NCBI RefSeq assembly: GCF_036860675.1
Contig: NZ_JAYKGK010000001.1
Location: forward strand, 62,001 to 126,000
DNA: 64,000 nt
Source: Rosettibacter primus
Lineage (GTDB): Bacteria > Bacteroidota > Ignavibacteria > Ignavibacteriales > Melioribacteraceae
Reading direction: 5' to 3'
Numbering within the stretch: position 1 is the first letter of the stretch; every line of letters starts with the position of its first letter. Positions 18,416-27,679 of this stretch are shown one piece after another. The position numbers were made by a program, and so were the translations under genes. Under the pieces are notes generated by a model. That model did not search any database. It saw nothing but the letters and a program-made list of their open reading frames with translations, and was not told where the DNA came from.

Positions 18416-19599
18416 GTTCAAATACCGAATTGCAATATCAAAAAAAGAAATTACCATCTAAAGTTTTCAATATTGGAATATTCTTAATGGCTATTGGCTT
18501 ATTGGGAATAATTTTGAGCTATTACGAAAATCCACTGAGAAGTTCTTATAATAATATTATCTTATTTCTATTTTTAGCAAGTATTGGAGTTGGTTCTTTA
18601 TTTTTAATTAGCATAGAATATCTTTCGGGAGCTGTATGGAGTGTTCCATTTAGAAGAATACCAGAATTTCTTTCAAGCATATTAATCTTTTTGCCAATTA
18701 TTGTATTGCCACTTCTATTTAATATGAATAATATTTTTCATTGGTTGCATCCAGAAGTTCTCAAAGTTGATGAATTATTAAAAAGTAAAGCTCCATATCT
18801 CAATGTTCAATTTTTTATTATCCGTGTAATTATTTTTTTGTTAATCTGGATTCTCTTTTATTTAATATTATTTAAAAATTCTATTAAGCAAGATTATACA
18901 AAAGAACAAATATTAACTAAAAATAATATAAAATTCTCTGCAGCTTTTATGCCTTTTTTTGCTATTACAATAACATTTACAGCTATTGATTGGTTAATGA
19001 GTCTAGAACCTCACTGGTATTCTACAATATTTGGAGTTTATTATTTTGCAGGAACTGTTCTTGCGGCACTTTCAGCAGGCACTATTGCTATAGTTTTATT
19101 AAATGAAAATGGATATTTGATTGAAGGATTAAAAGAAGACCATTATTATAGTTTAGGTGCATTGTTATTTGCATTTGTAAACTTCTGGGCATACATAGCA
19201 TTTTCTCAATATTTACTAATCTGGTATGCAAATCTGCCCGAAGAAACAATCTGGTTTTTGAATAGATGGGAAGGCAACTGGAAATTTATTAGCATCGGGT
19301 TAATTTTTGTTCACTTTATTGTTCCATATTTTGGATTACTATCTCAACCGTCAAAAATGAATCCTAAGAGATTGTTGTTTATGGCAGGCTGGATTTTATT
19401 TGCTCATTATTATGATTTGTATTGGTTATCAATTCCAAATTATAGTAAAGTTAGTTTTGTATTTAGCTGGAATGAAATTGCATTTATATTATTTGCAATT
19501 GGAATTTTAATTACAGTAATCTATAAACTATCAAATAAATATAATTTAATACCAGTAGGTGACCCCAAACTTAAACGAGGAATAGATTTCAGATTATAG
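18412..19599 (+). CDS. actF: Alternative Complex III subunit F, second NrfD-like membrane protein
   Basis: The 395-residue polytopic protein has about ten membrane segments and matches ActF in position and features (for example the VWSVPFRRIPEF loop, FTAIDWLMSLEPHWYSTIFGVYYFAG and the C-terminal PKRLLFMAGWILFAHYYDLYW region). It pairs with ActC in the membrane core of Alternative Complex III. The start codon overlaps the stop of the actD-actE fusion. No separate actE gene is present, consistent with the upstream fusion. Confidence 0.93.
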   Translation: MSSNTELQYQKKKLPSKVFNIGIFLMAIGLLGIILSYYENPLRSSYNNIILFLFLASIGVGSLFLISIEYLSGAVWSVPFRRIPEFLSSILIFLPIIVLPLLFNMNNIFHWLHPEVLKVDELLKSKAPYLNVQFFIIRVIIFLLIWILFYLILFKNSIKQDYTKEQILTKNNIKFSAAFMPFFAITITFTAIDWLMSLEPHWYSTIFGVYYFAGTVLAALSAGTIAIVLLNENGYLIEGLKEDHYYSLGALLFAFVNFWAYIAFSQYLLIWYANLPEETIWFLNRWEGNWKFISIGLIFVHFIVPYFGLLSQPSKMNPKRLLFMAGWILFAHYYDLYWLSIPNYSKVSFVFSWNEIAFILFAIGILITVIYKLSNKYNLIPVGDPKLKRGIDFRL

Positions 19600-19601
19600 C
19601 T

Positions 19602-20525
19602 ATGGAAAAAAAATATAAAATTGAAGAAGAAATAAATTTCAAAGAATTATTAAAATCACCAATTAGATTATTTGGTTGGATATTTCCAATTTATTTATTG
19701 TTGATATTAATCCTTGGGATTTATTTTGCTCTACATTTAAATAGAATCTCATTTAATGAAAAAACTATTGGCATAACTGATACAACTAACATCAAAAAGG
19801 ATATAGTTGAAAAGAAGGGAATGATAATTACTCCTGTAGATTTTGAATCAATAAAAAATCCAACAAAAGAAATGTTATCAAAAGGGAAAGAATTGTATGA
19901 TATAAATTGTAAATCGTGTCATGGTGAACAAGGAATGGGGGATGGACCTGCTGGATTATCAATGAATCCGAAACCCAGAAATTTACATTCAAAGGAAGGC
20001 TGGACAAATGGAAGAACTATTGATGCAATGTATAAAACACTTCACGAAGGTATTATAAAAAATGGTATGCCGGCATTTGAATATATAAATCCAAATGACA
20101 GATTTAATATTATTCTTTACATAAGAACTCTTGCTGATTTTCCAGAAATTACAAACAATCAACTTAATGAACTAAAATTAACTTATAAATTAGACCAGAA
20201 CTTAATTTTACCTAATCAAATTCCTGTTGAGAAAGCTGAGATGTTAATTGCAAATGAAAATAAAATTTTCATTGATAAGTTAAGTAAAATGAAGGGATTG
20301 TTGATAACTTCGGATGAATTAGGAGCAAGGCTTATAAAAGATAACTCTTATGACATCGAAAAAGTTTTATATACCTTCATAACATTAAAAGAAAGAACTT
20401 TTGATTTATATATTAAAATAGTTACACAGGAACCACTTTTAATTGGGTACAAACCATCTATTGTGAGATTAGACAGGGAAAAATTACAGCTGATTTATGA
20501 TTATTTAAATAAAATTAACTCTTAA
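19602..20525 (+). CDS. Membrane-anchored monohaem cytochrome c
   Basis: This 307-residue protein has one N-terminal transmembrane helix (about residues 27-46) and a class I cytochrome c domain with C103-x2-C106-H107 followed by GEQGMGDGPAG and a candidate distal methionine in NGMPAFEY. After the haem domain comes a further stretch of about 120 residues without haem motifs that I do not recognise. It lies between actF and sco in the respiratory operon, so it is a good candidate for the carrier between Alternative Complex III and the oxidase. It is distinct from the cytochrome domain already fused to ActD. Confidence 0.88.
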   Translation: MEKKYKIEEEINFKELLKSPIRLFGWIFPIYLLLILILGIYFALHLNRISFNEKTIGITDTTNIKKDIVEKKGMIITPVDFESIKNPTKEMLSKGKELYDINCKSCHGEQGMGDGPAGLSMNPKPRNLHSKEGWTNGRTIDAMYKTLHEGIIKNGMPAFEYINPNDRFNIILYIRTLADFPEITNNQLNELKLTYKLDQNLILPNQIPVEKAEMLIANENKIFIDKLSKMKGLLITSDELGARLIKDNSYDIEKVLYTFITLKERTFDLYIKIVTQEPLLIGYKPSIVRLDREKLQLIYDYLNKINS

Positions 20526-20533
20526 ATAGATAT

Positions 20534-21319
20534 ATGATAATAATTAGAAAAAAATATTTAATTGCTTTATTTGCAATAAGTTATTTAATCTGTTTAAATT
20601 ATTCTATAGCGCAAAGAAATAAGGAAGTAGGAATTGATGAAAAATTAGGAAGAATATTGCCACCTAATTTGACTTTTGTAACCTCAGATAATGATACAGT
20701 TTCTATAGGAGAAATTATTGATAAGCCAGTATTACTTGCTCCCGTTTATTATGAATGCCCAGGAATATGTAATCCACTTCAAAACGAATTAGCATGGATA
20801 ATTGATAAATTAGATTTAATTCCAGGTGAAGATTATAAAGTTATTTCATTGAGTTTTGATTATCGTGAAAGTCCTTCTCTTGCTGCAAAGTGGAAAAAGA
20901 ATTTCTTGCTGTCAATGAAAAGAAAAATTAATGAAAATGACTGGATATTTTTGACAGGAGACAGCATTAATGTTTATTCATTTACAGATACAATTGGATT
21001 TTATTTCAAAAAAAATAGTGCTAATCAGCTTATTCATCCAAGTGTATTAATTGCAATTTCACCTGATAGAAAGATAACAAGATATATTTTAGGACCAACA
21101 TTTAATCCTTTTGACATTAAAATGGCATTAATTGAAGCTAAAGCAAATAAAACGGCACCAACAGTTACAAAAGTACTCGAGTTTTGTTACAGTTATGATC
21201 CGGAGAGTAAGAAATATACTTTTAACATATTAAAAATAATTGGCTCAATAATGCTCTTTGGAATAGGAATTTTTATAATATTTTTATTGTTAAGAAGTAA
21301 ACCGAAGAAAATGGAGTAA
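20534..21319 (+). CDS. SCO1/SenC-family copper chaperone
   Basis: The 261-residue protein has an N-terminal signal/anchor, a thioredoxin-like fold and the copper-binding CxxxC motif CPGIC (C75, C79) with the conserved histidine in LIHPSVLIAI. An additional hydrophobic helix lies at the C-terminus (about residues 234-254), followed by a basic tail. Sco proteins deliver copper to the CuA centre of subunit II, which is encoded 2.6 kb further on. Placement directly before the oxidase subunits fits that role. Confidence 0.92.
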   Translation: MIIIRKKYLIALFAISYLICLNYSIAQRNKEVGIDEKLGRILPPNLTFVTSDNDTVSIGEIIDKPVLLAPVYYECPGICNPLQNELAWIIDKLDLIPGEDYKVISLSFDYRESPSLAAKWKKNFLLSMKRKINENDWIFLTGDSINVYSFTDTIGFYFKKNSANQLIHPSVLIAISPDRKITRYILGPTFNPFDIKMALIEAKANKTAPTVTKVLEFCYSYDPESKKYTFNILKIIGSIMLFGIGIFIIFLLLRSKPKKME

Positions 21320-21324
21320 TTCAA

Positions 21325-22965
21325 ATGGCAAATGGAACAATTGCTCTGAATGAGAAAAATTTTTATGAAGTAAGCACAAATAAATATACTGGAATTTTGT
21401 CGTGGTTATTAACCACAGACCATAAAAGAATTGGGTTGATGTATCTTGTTTCGATAATGTTTTTCTTTTTAGTTGGTGTCATCCTTGGTGTTTTAATGCG
21501 ACTTGAATTATTAACCCCAGGAAGAACAATCATGAGTGCGCAGGAATATAATTCATTATTTACACTTCACGGAGTAATAATGATTTTTTTATTTATTATC
21601 CCAGGTATTCCTGCAGCATTTGGGAATTTTTTTCTTCCCATTCAAATTGGAGCAAGAGATGTTGCATTCCCAAGACTAAATTTATTGTCATATTACTTTT
21701 ATGTTGCTGGTGCAATTTTAGCTTTAATTTCACTTTTTCTTCCCGGTGGACCAATTGATACTGGATGGACATTTTATATTCCATACAGTGTAAGAACAAC
21801 ATCTAATGTTTCTTTAGCAATCTTTGCTGCATTTGTTCTTGGATTTTCATCAATATTAACAGGAATTAATTTTGTTACAACAGTTCATCGTCTAAGAGCT
21901 CCTGGGATGACATTTTTTAAGATGCCTTTGTTTGTCTGGGCAACTTATGCAACAGCCTGGATTCAAATTATTGCAACTCCTGTTGTGGGTATAACTATTT
22001 TACTGGTAATTATTGAAAGAGCATTTGGTGTTGGAATTTTTGACCCTGCACTTGGAGGAGATCCAATTTTATATCAACATCTTTTCTGGATTTATTCTCA
22101 TCCTGCTGTTTACATTATGATATTGCCAGCTATGGGCGTTGTATCAGAAATTATTCCCACTTTTGCAAGAAGAACTATATTTGGCTACAAAGCTATTGCA
22201 ATGTCAAGTCTTGCTATTGCATTTATTGGTTATCTTGTTTGGGCTCATCATATGTTTACAAGTGGAATGAGCGATACAGCAAGATGGATATTTTCTTTAT
22301 TGACTTTTTTGGTCGCTATCCCCAGTGGTGTTAAAGTATTTAATTGGGTTGCTACTTTATACAAAGGTTCAATTGACCTGCAACCACCATTACTTTGGGT
22401 TATGACATTTATTTTTCTTTTTTCAATTGGTGGATTAACTGGATTAGTTTTGGGTTCTTTAGCTACGGATGTTCATCTACATGATACTTATTTTGTTGTA
22501 GCACATTTTCACTATGTAATGTTTGGTGGAACCGGAACAATTTTCTTTGCAGCAATTCACTATTGGTTCCCTAAAATGTTTGGGAGAATGTATAATAAAA
22601 AACTTTCAAAGATTACAATTATATTTTTCTTTGTCGGCTTTAATATGTTGTATTTTACAAAATTTATCATGGGTTATATGGGAATGCCAAGGAGATACTA
22701 TGATTATCTTCCACAATTTGCAGGATTACAGGAAATATCAACTATTGGTTCATGGATTTTAGCAAGTTCTATATTCTTTATGTTTGGTTATTTGATTTAT
22801 GCATTATTTAAAGGTCCAAAAGCTTCTGCTAATCCTTGGGGCGGTGTTACATTAGAATGGCAAATTCCTTCTCCACCTCCAGTTGAAAATTTTAAAGAGA
22901 TTCCAGTAATTACTCATGAACCGTATGATTTCAGTCAATTGAAGGAGATTAATAATGAACCATGA
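21325..22965 (+). CDS. coxA: Cytochrome c oxidase subunit I, A2-type haem-copper oxidase
   Basis: The 546-residue subunit has twelve membrane helices and holds the haem-copper site. The D-channel glutamate motif HPEVY is replaced by Y257-S258-HPAVY (H259 and Y263 being the predicted crosslinked pair), the diagnostic YSHPxVY pattern of A2-type oxidases. WAHHMFTSG supplies two CuB histidines, and VAHFHYVM the haem ligands. It reduces oxygen to water with proton pumping. GGAG in the end of sco acts as ribosome binding site; it overlaps the next gene by 11 bases. Confidence 0.97.
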   Translation: MANGTIALNEKNFYEVSTNKYTGILSWLLTTDHKRIGLMYLVSIMFFFLVGVILGVLMRLELLTPGRTIMSAQEYNSLFTLHGVIMIFLFIIPGIPAAFGNFFLPIQIGARDVAFPRLNLLSYYFYVAGAILALISLFLPGGPIDTGWTFYIPYSVRTTSNVSLAIFAAFVLGFSSILTGINFVTTVHRLRAPGMTFFKMPLFVWATYATAWIQIIATPVVGITILLVIIERAFGVGIFDPALGGDPILYQHLFWIYSHPAVYIMILPAMGVVSEIIPTFARRTIFGYKAIAMSSLAIAFIGYLVWAHHMFTSGMSDTARWIFSLLTFLVAIPSGVKVFNWVATLYKGSIDLQPPLLWVMTFIFLFSIGGLTGLVLGSLATDVHLHDTYFVVAHFHYVMFGGTGTIFFAAIHYWFPKMFGRMYNKKLSKITIIFFFVGFNMLYFTKFIMGYMGMPRRYYDYLPQFAGLQEISTIGSWILASSIFFMFGYLIYALFKGPKASANPWGGVTLEWQIPSPPPVENFKEIPVITHEPYDFSQLKEINNEP

Positions 22966-23587
22966 TGAAAATGCAATGGCAATTTCTCAACATCATGTGC
23001 ATGTGGATAAAGTTGGTGCCAAAATGGGAATGTGGCTTTTTCTGTTTACTGAGGTTTTGCTTTTTGGTGGAATGTTTTTAGCTTATGCAGTTTATCGTTA
23101 CCAATACTCTGAGCAATTTCATATTGCAGCGATGGAACTTAATACAACAATTGGAACAATTAATACAATTATTCTTCTTACAAGCAGCTTAACTATGGCT
23201 CTTTCAATTGCATTTATTGAAAGAAATCAAAAATCTTTATCAATAATTTTTCTTTCATTAACAATTTTTTTGGCATTAGTCTTTTTAGTTAATAAATATT
23301 TTGAGTGGTCTGCAAAATTTGAACACGGTATTTATCCACGTTCTGAAGAATTGCTAAATCGTCCAAGTGGACAGATATTATTTTTTGGTCTTTATTATGT
23401 TATGACTGGATTGCATGCGTTGCATGTTATTATTGGGATTATAGTTCTTTCTTTTATGCTAATATTTTTATTGAAAAATAAAATAACATCAGAAAATTAT
23501 AACAAATTGGAAAACTCAGGTTTATATTGGCACCTGGTAGATTTAATATGGATTTTTCTTTTCCCATTATTTTATTTAATTCAGTGA
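22955..23587 (+). CDS. coxC: Cytochrome c oxidase subunit III
   Basis: The 210-residue membrane protein matches short bacterial subunit III: the first helix contains KMGMWLFLFTEVLLFGGMFLAY, a late helix contains YYVMTGLHALHVIIGI, and the final helix begins LYWHLVDLIWIFLFPLFYL. It stabilises subunit I and may feed the proton entry. The start lies inside the end of coxA with GGAG 6 bases upstream, so the overlap of 11 bases is probably real. Confidence 0.95.
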   Translation: MNHDENAMAISQHHVHVDKVGAKMGMWLFLFTEVLLFGGMFLAYAVYRYQYSEQFHIAAMELNTTIGTINTIILLTSSLTMALSIAFIERNQKSLSIIFLSLTIFLALVFLVNKYFEWSAKFEHGIYPRSEELLNRPSGQILFFGLYYVMTGLHALHVIIGIIVLSFMLIFLLKNKITSENYNKLENSGLYWHLVDLIWIFLFPLFYLIQ

Positions 23588-23600
23588 GGTTTAATTCAAA

Positions 23601-23882
23601 ATGGATAAACAGCATCATAAAATTGAAATAAGTACTTATATAATTGTATGGCTTTCATTACTTGCTTTTACATCAATAACTGTTACTATAGCAGGCATTA
23701 GTTTGGGTAAATATACTTTATTTATTGCTTTATTAATTGCTGCCATAAAATCTGCTCTTGTCATAAATATTTTTATGCATATCAAATTTGATGAACCAAT
23801 ATTCAAAGCATTCTTGGCACTTAGTAGTGCTACTTTAATTATAATATTTGTGTTGACATTTTTTGATATTATATATCGTTGA
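23601..23882 (+). CDS. coxD: Cytochrome c oxidase subunit IV, prokaryotic type
   Basis: This is a small 93-residue protein with three membrane helices and the NIFMHIKFDEP loop typical of the bacterial cytochrome c oxidase subunit IV family. It begins 13 bp after subunit III with GAGG as ribosome binding site. The role is structural or in assembly. The identification rests on size, helix number, the loop motif and the position between subunits III and II. Confidence 0.9.
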   Translation: MDKQHHKIEISTYIIVWLSLLAFTSITVTIAGISLGKYTLFIALLIAAIKSALVINIFMHIKFDEPIFKAFLALSSATLIIIFVLTFFDIIYR

Positions 23883-23891
23883 GGTAAAGAT

Positions 23892-24491
23892 ATGTCATCT
23901 GCACCAACAATACATACCGAAACTGTTGATTTTGTAATGTTATATATTGTAGGAATTGCAGTTGTTTTACTGTTGGGTGTCACAATTACAATGATTTATT
24001 TTGTGATAAAGTATAACAGAAAAAAAGGTCATAAGCCTGTTGATATTCATGGTAATTTATGGCTTGAAATTATATGGATTGTTATTCCTACAATTCTGGT
24101 TTTATCTATGTTTTATTTTGGTTACACAGGATTCATAGAAATTCGTAGAGTACCTAAAGATGCATTTGTGGTAAATGTTACTGCAAGAATGTGGCAATGG
24201 GAATTTAAATATGGAAATGGAAAAGTTACAGATACACTTTACGTTCCTGTGAATAAACCAATAAAACTTGAAATGGAATCAGCTGATGTAAATCATTCTT
24301 TTTATATACCCGCATTTCGCATTAAAGAAGATGCAATTGTTGGACGTAAGACTTATCTGTATTTTACTCCCCAAAAAATCGGGGATTATGATGTAGCTTG
24401 TGCAGAATATTGCGGCTTAGGTCATTCAATGATGTATACAAAAGTGAAAGTAATTTCAGAAGAACAATTTAATGAATGGTACAAAAAATAA
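23892..24491 (+). CDS. coxB: Cytochrome c oxidase subunit II, CuA type
   Basis: The 199-residue protein has two N-terminal membrane helices and a periplasmic cupredoxin domain. The CuA ligands are visible: the histidine in VNHSFYIPAF, and C170-x3-C174-x3-H178-x2-M181 in CAEYCGLGHSMM. The aromatic MWQWEF motif for electron entry is intact. No cytochrome c domain is fused at the C-terminus, unlike classical caa3 subunit II. It is encoded after subunits I, III and IV rather than first, an uncommon order. GAGG precedes the ATG. Confidence 0.96.
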   Translation: MSSAPTIHTETVDFVMLYIVGIAVVLLLGVTITMIYFVIKYNRKKGHKPVDIHGNLWLEIIWIVIPTILVLSMFYFGYTGFIEIRRVPKDAFVVNVTARMWQWEFKYGNGKVTDTLYVPVNKPIKLEMESADVNHSFYIPAFRIKEDAIVGRKTYLYFTPQKIGDYDVACAEYCGLGHSMMYTKVKVISEEQFNEWYKK

Positions 24492-24497
24492 TTTATT

Positions 24498-25379
24498 ATG
24501 TATAAATTTTTTGAAAATATTAAAATCATAATGGAATTAAGTAAGATAAGAATTACTTCATTTGTTGGACTCTCTACTTTTGTTGGGTATGTTCTTTACT
24601 CAAAAAGTTTATCGACAAAAATGATTTTACCAATAATTGGTGTTTTTATTTTGTCTTGTGGTTCTTCTGCTCTTAATCATTATCAGGAAAGATATACAGA
24701 TTCTTTAATGGATAGAACAAAAGGCAGACCAATACCTTCAGGCAGAATAAGTGAAAAAAATGCATTTATAATTTCATTGCTGATGATAAGCATAGCATTA
24801 CCTTTAATTTATTTTTCTTCAAATTTCATTTCATTATTATTAAGCATTCTTGCATTAATATGGTATAATTTTGTTTATACACCGTTAAAAAAGAAATTTG
24901 CAATGGCTGTTGTTCCTGGTTCTTTAATTGGGGCACTGCCACCTATGATAGGTTATACAGCTGCAGGAGGTTCTCCTTTTGATTATCAAATTTTATTGTT
25001 GTCAATGTTTTTCTTTATATGGCAAATTCCACATTTCTGGCTGCTGCTTTTAATATTTAATAATGATTATGAAAAAGCAAATTATCCAACACTTACAAAA
25101 ATATTTTCTAACCAACAGTTGAGCAGAATTACATTTATATGGATTACTTCACTTTCACTTTGCTCATTTCTATTTTTTGGATTTGACAATTCTTACAATA
25201 TTTATTCCATAATTGCCATTATAATTTTTTCACTCTGGCTAATTTTTGAATCAAGAAAAATAATTACAAAGTACATCGAAAAGAGTATTATTAGAAAAGC
25301 ATTTATAGATGTTAATTTATATGTCCTTGCAATTATTATTATTATATCAATTGACAAATTATTTCTATCAGAAATTTAA
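24498..25379 (+). CDS. ctaB: Protohaem IX farnesyltransferase (haem O synthase)
   Basis: The 293-residue UbiA-family prenyltransferase converts haem B to haem O for the oxidase. The first aspartate motif is degenerate as in the CtaB family (NHYQERYTDSLMDRTKGRPIP), and the second aspartate-rich region is near NDYEKANYPTL. Nine hydrophobic segments are visible. It follows coxB by 6 bp. A haem A synthase (ctaA) is not in this window, so whether the oxidase carries haem A or O cannot be decided here. Confidence 0.95.
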   Translation: MYKFFENIKIIMELSKIRITSFVGLSTFVGYVLYSKSLSTKMILPIIGVFILSCGSSALNHYQERYTDSLMDRTKGRPIPSGRISEKNAFIISLLMISIALPLIYFSSNFISLLLSILALIWYNFVYTPLKKKFAMAVVPGSLIGALPPMIGYTAAGGSPFDYQILLLSMFFFIWQIPHFWLLLLIFNNDYEKANYPTLTKIFSNQQLSRITFIWITSLSLCSFLFFGFDNSYNIYSIIAIIIFSLWLIFESRKIITKYIEKSIIRKAFIDVNLYVLAIIIIISIDKLFLSEI

Positions 25380-25391
25380 TTGGTAATAAAT

Positions 25392-26720
25392 ATGGAACTA
25401 ATTGATAAAATTGTTTTACCTCAATCTGCTAACCATTTAATATTATTGAAGTATATTCTTGTGCTAACATTTTTAATTTTTATACCATATGCCAGTTTGT
25501 TATTTGGTGCTCTATCATTGTCAATATTTTTCAAAATTAAAGGCGAAAAACTTAATGATGATAATCATCAGAAATTTTCAAGTTACTTAATTGATTTAAT
25601 AACTTTTAATAAAGGAATTGCTTTTTCGCTTGGCATAGTTCCATTATTAAGCTTTATTTTTTGCTATGCACAACTTCTGCATCTAAGTAATTTGAATGTT
25701 CCTTTGTATATATTTGCATCAACCATAATATTTATTATATCCCTCATTTTAATTTATACATATAAGCATTCAATTCACTTAAATCAAATTTTTCATCTAA
25801 AGTCTTTTGAACATGAAAATTATATAACATTGCAGGACTATAAATATAAAATTGAAAGGTTGGTAAATAAAAGTGCATACTTTGGTTTAATTTTTCTTAC
25901 AATGTCATTATATCTTTTTATTGCATCTGTTGAGTTTACTCAAAATCCTGAGCGATGGGAAAATTACAATAATTTATGGGGGATATTATTTTCATTTAAT
26001 GCATTGTTAAGTTTTATTCAATTTGGTGTTTTTGCTTTTGGTTTTACATCAGTTTTTATTTTAGTAAAGTTGAAAGAGTTACATTCACTTCAAATTGAAC
26101 AGTCATACAATAACTTTGTCAAAAATTTTTCATTAAAACTTGCTTTAATATCTTCATTACTTCTTCCTTTTATTATTGTATTTTCTGTGTTAGCTAAATC
26201 AGTTTATTCATTATCATACAATGTTTTTAGTTTTGCTTTACTTTCATTACTTATTGTTCTGATTATATCAGTTCTCATATATGTAATGATAAAGCAGCAG
26301 GAAATAAAATATGGCTTTTTAACAATAAGTTTATTTATTATTACTATTGCATTCATTGTAATTAAAGACCAGTATGCTTTTGAAATGTCAAACAAAAAAC
26401 ATTTTGCTATTTTAGCAGCTAACTATGAAGAACATAAAAAAAAGTTACTTGAAGAATCAGGATTATTGAAAGAAACAATAAATGGAGCTGATATATTCAA
26501 CAGCAAATGTATCGCCTGTCATCAATTTGATAGAAAAGTAGTTGGCCCACCTTACAATGATGTTCTACCTAAATATGAAAATAATCGTCAGGCACTGATA
26601 AACTTTATTCTGAATCCGACAAAAATAAATCCTGATTATCCACCAATGCCAAATCAAGGGTTAAAACCAAAAGAAGCTGAAGCTGTAGCAGAATTTTTAA
26701 TGAATAATTATAAAAAATAA
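25392..26720 (+). CDS. Polytopic membrane protein with C-terminal monohaem cytochrome c
   Basis: This 442-residue protein (446 if the in-frame TTG at 25380 is used) has eight to nine membrane helices in its first 340 residues and then a periplasmic cytochrome c domain with C373-IACH377 and a candidate distal methionine in YPPMPNQG. I do not recognise the membrane part; histidines in the helices (for example near AQLLHL) could bind haem b, but this is not shown. It closes the respiratory operon, one base after ctaB if the TTG is used. It may be an electron-transfer subunit linking a membrane donor to the oxidase. Confidence 0.85.
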   Translation: MELIDKIVLPQSANHLILLKYILVLTFLIFIPYASLLFGALSLSIFFKIKGEKLNDDNHQKFSSYLIDLITFNKGIAFSLGIVPLLSFIFCYAQLLHLSNLNVPLYIFASTIIFIISLILIYTYKHSIHLNQIFHLKSFEHENYITLQDYKYKIERLVNKSAYFGLIFLTMSLYLFIASVEFTQNPERWENYNNLWGILFSFNALLSFIQFGVFAFGFTSVFILVKLKELHSLQIEQSYNNFVKNFSLKLALISSLLLPFIIVFSVLAKSVYSLSYNVFSFALLSLLIVLIISVLIYVMIKQQEIKYGFLTISLFIITIAFIVIKDQYAFEMSNKKHFAILAANYEEHKKKLLEESGLLKETINGADIFNSKCIACHQFDRKVVGPPYNDVLPKYENNRQALINFILNPTKINPDYPPMPNQGLKPKEAEAVAEFLMNNYKK

Positions 26721-26824
26721 TTTTTACTTCTTTTTCTATTTAATTAAAAATATTGATGATTCATTAAAAATTATTTATTGTTTTTTTATTTTTATTATGA
26801 CTTTTAAGAACAAATTTTGCAATA

Positions 26825-27679
26825 ATGCTTACTGTACTGGAATCATTAAAATTATCTGCTGAATACTTAGAGAAAAAAGGAATTGAATCACCAAGGTTGA
26901 ATGCAGAATTATTATTAGCAGATGTTCTTAATTGTAAAAGGTTGGATTTATATCTAAAATATGACCAGCCACTAAGCGAAGATGAAATAAATAAATACAG
27001 GGAATATTTATCACGCCGTTCGAAAAACGAACCACTTCAATATATAGTTGGGAAAGCAGAATTTTATGGACTTGAGTTTAAAGTAAATCCATCAGTATTA
27101 ATTCCAAGACCTGAGACAGAGCTGCTTGTTGAAACAATTATTAATCTTGAAAAAGATAAATCAAAAACATTAATTCTTGACATCGGAACAGGAAGCGGAA
27201 ATATTGCAATCACATTAGCTAAATATTTACCTTATGCAAAAATAATTGCGATGGATATTTCAAGTGAAGCATTGAATGTTGCAAAAGAAAATTCTGAGTT
27301 TTATAACACATCTAATCAAATCGAGTTTATTAGAAAAAATATTTTTGATGATTTTTCACTTTATGACTTGAAATTTGATGTTGTTGTTTCAAATCCACCT
27401 TATGTTAGTATTGAAGATTATAATTTTTTACAGAAAGAAATTATTAATTATGAACCTAAAATTGCTGTGACTGATAATGAAGATGGAATGAAATTTTATA
27501 AAAGGATTACTCAGATATCGAAGCAATGTTTAAAAAGCAATGGTAAACTTTTCTATGAGATTGGGAAAGGACAATCAGAAATAATTTCAAAAATGATGGC
27601 TGAAGAAAATTTTTATGATATTCATATTCTAAAAGATTATCAACAAATAGATAGAGTTATTTACGGGACAAAAAAATGA
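26825..27679 (+). CDS. prmC: Release factor glutamine N5-methyltransferase
   Basis: The 284-residue SAM-dependent methyltransferase modifies the GGQ glutamine of peptide-chain release factors. The SAM-binding motif LDIGTGSGNIAITLA and the catalytic NPPY (residues 190-193) are intact, preceded by the typical helical N-terminal domain ending in SKNEPLQYIVGKAEF. Its stop overlaps the start of dtd by four bases (ATGA). Confidence 0.95.
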   Translation: MLTVLESLKLSAEYLEKKGIESPRLNAELLLADVLNCKRLDLYLKYDQPLSEDEINKYREYLSRRSKNEPLQYIVGKAEFYGLEFKVNPSVLIPRPETELLVETIINLEKDKSKTLILDIGTGSGNIAITLAKYLPYAKIIAMDISSEALNVAKENSEFYNTSNQIEFIRKNIFDDFSLYDLKFDVVVSNPPYVSIEDYNFLQKEIINYEPKIAVTDNEDGMKFYKRITQISKQCLKSNGKLFYEIGKGQSEIISKMMAEENFYDIHILKDYQQIDRVIYGTKK

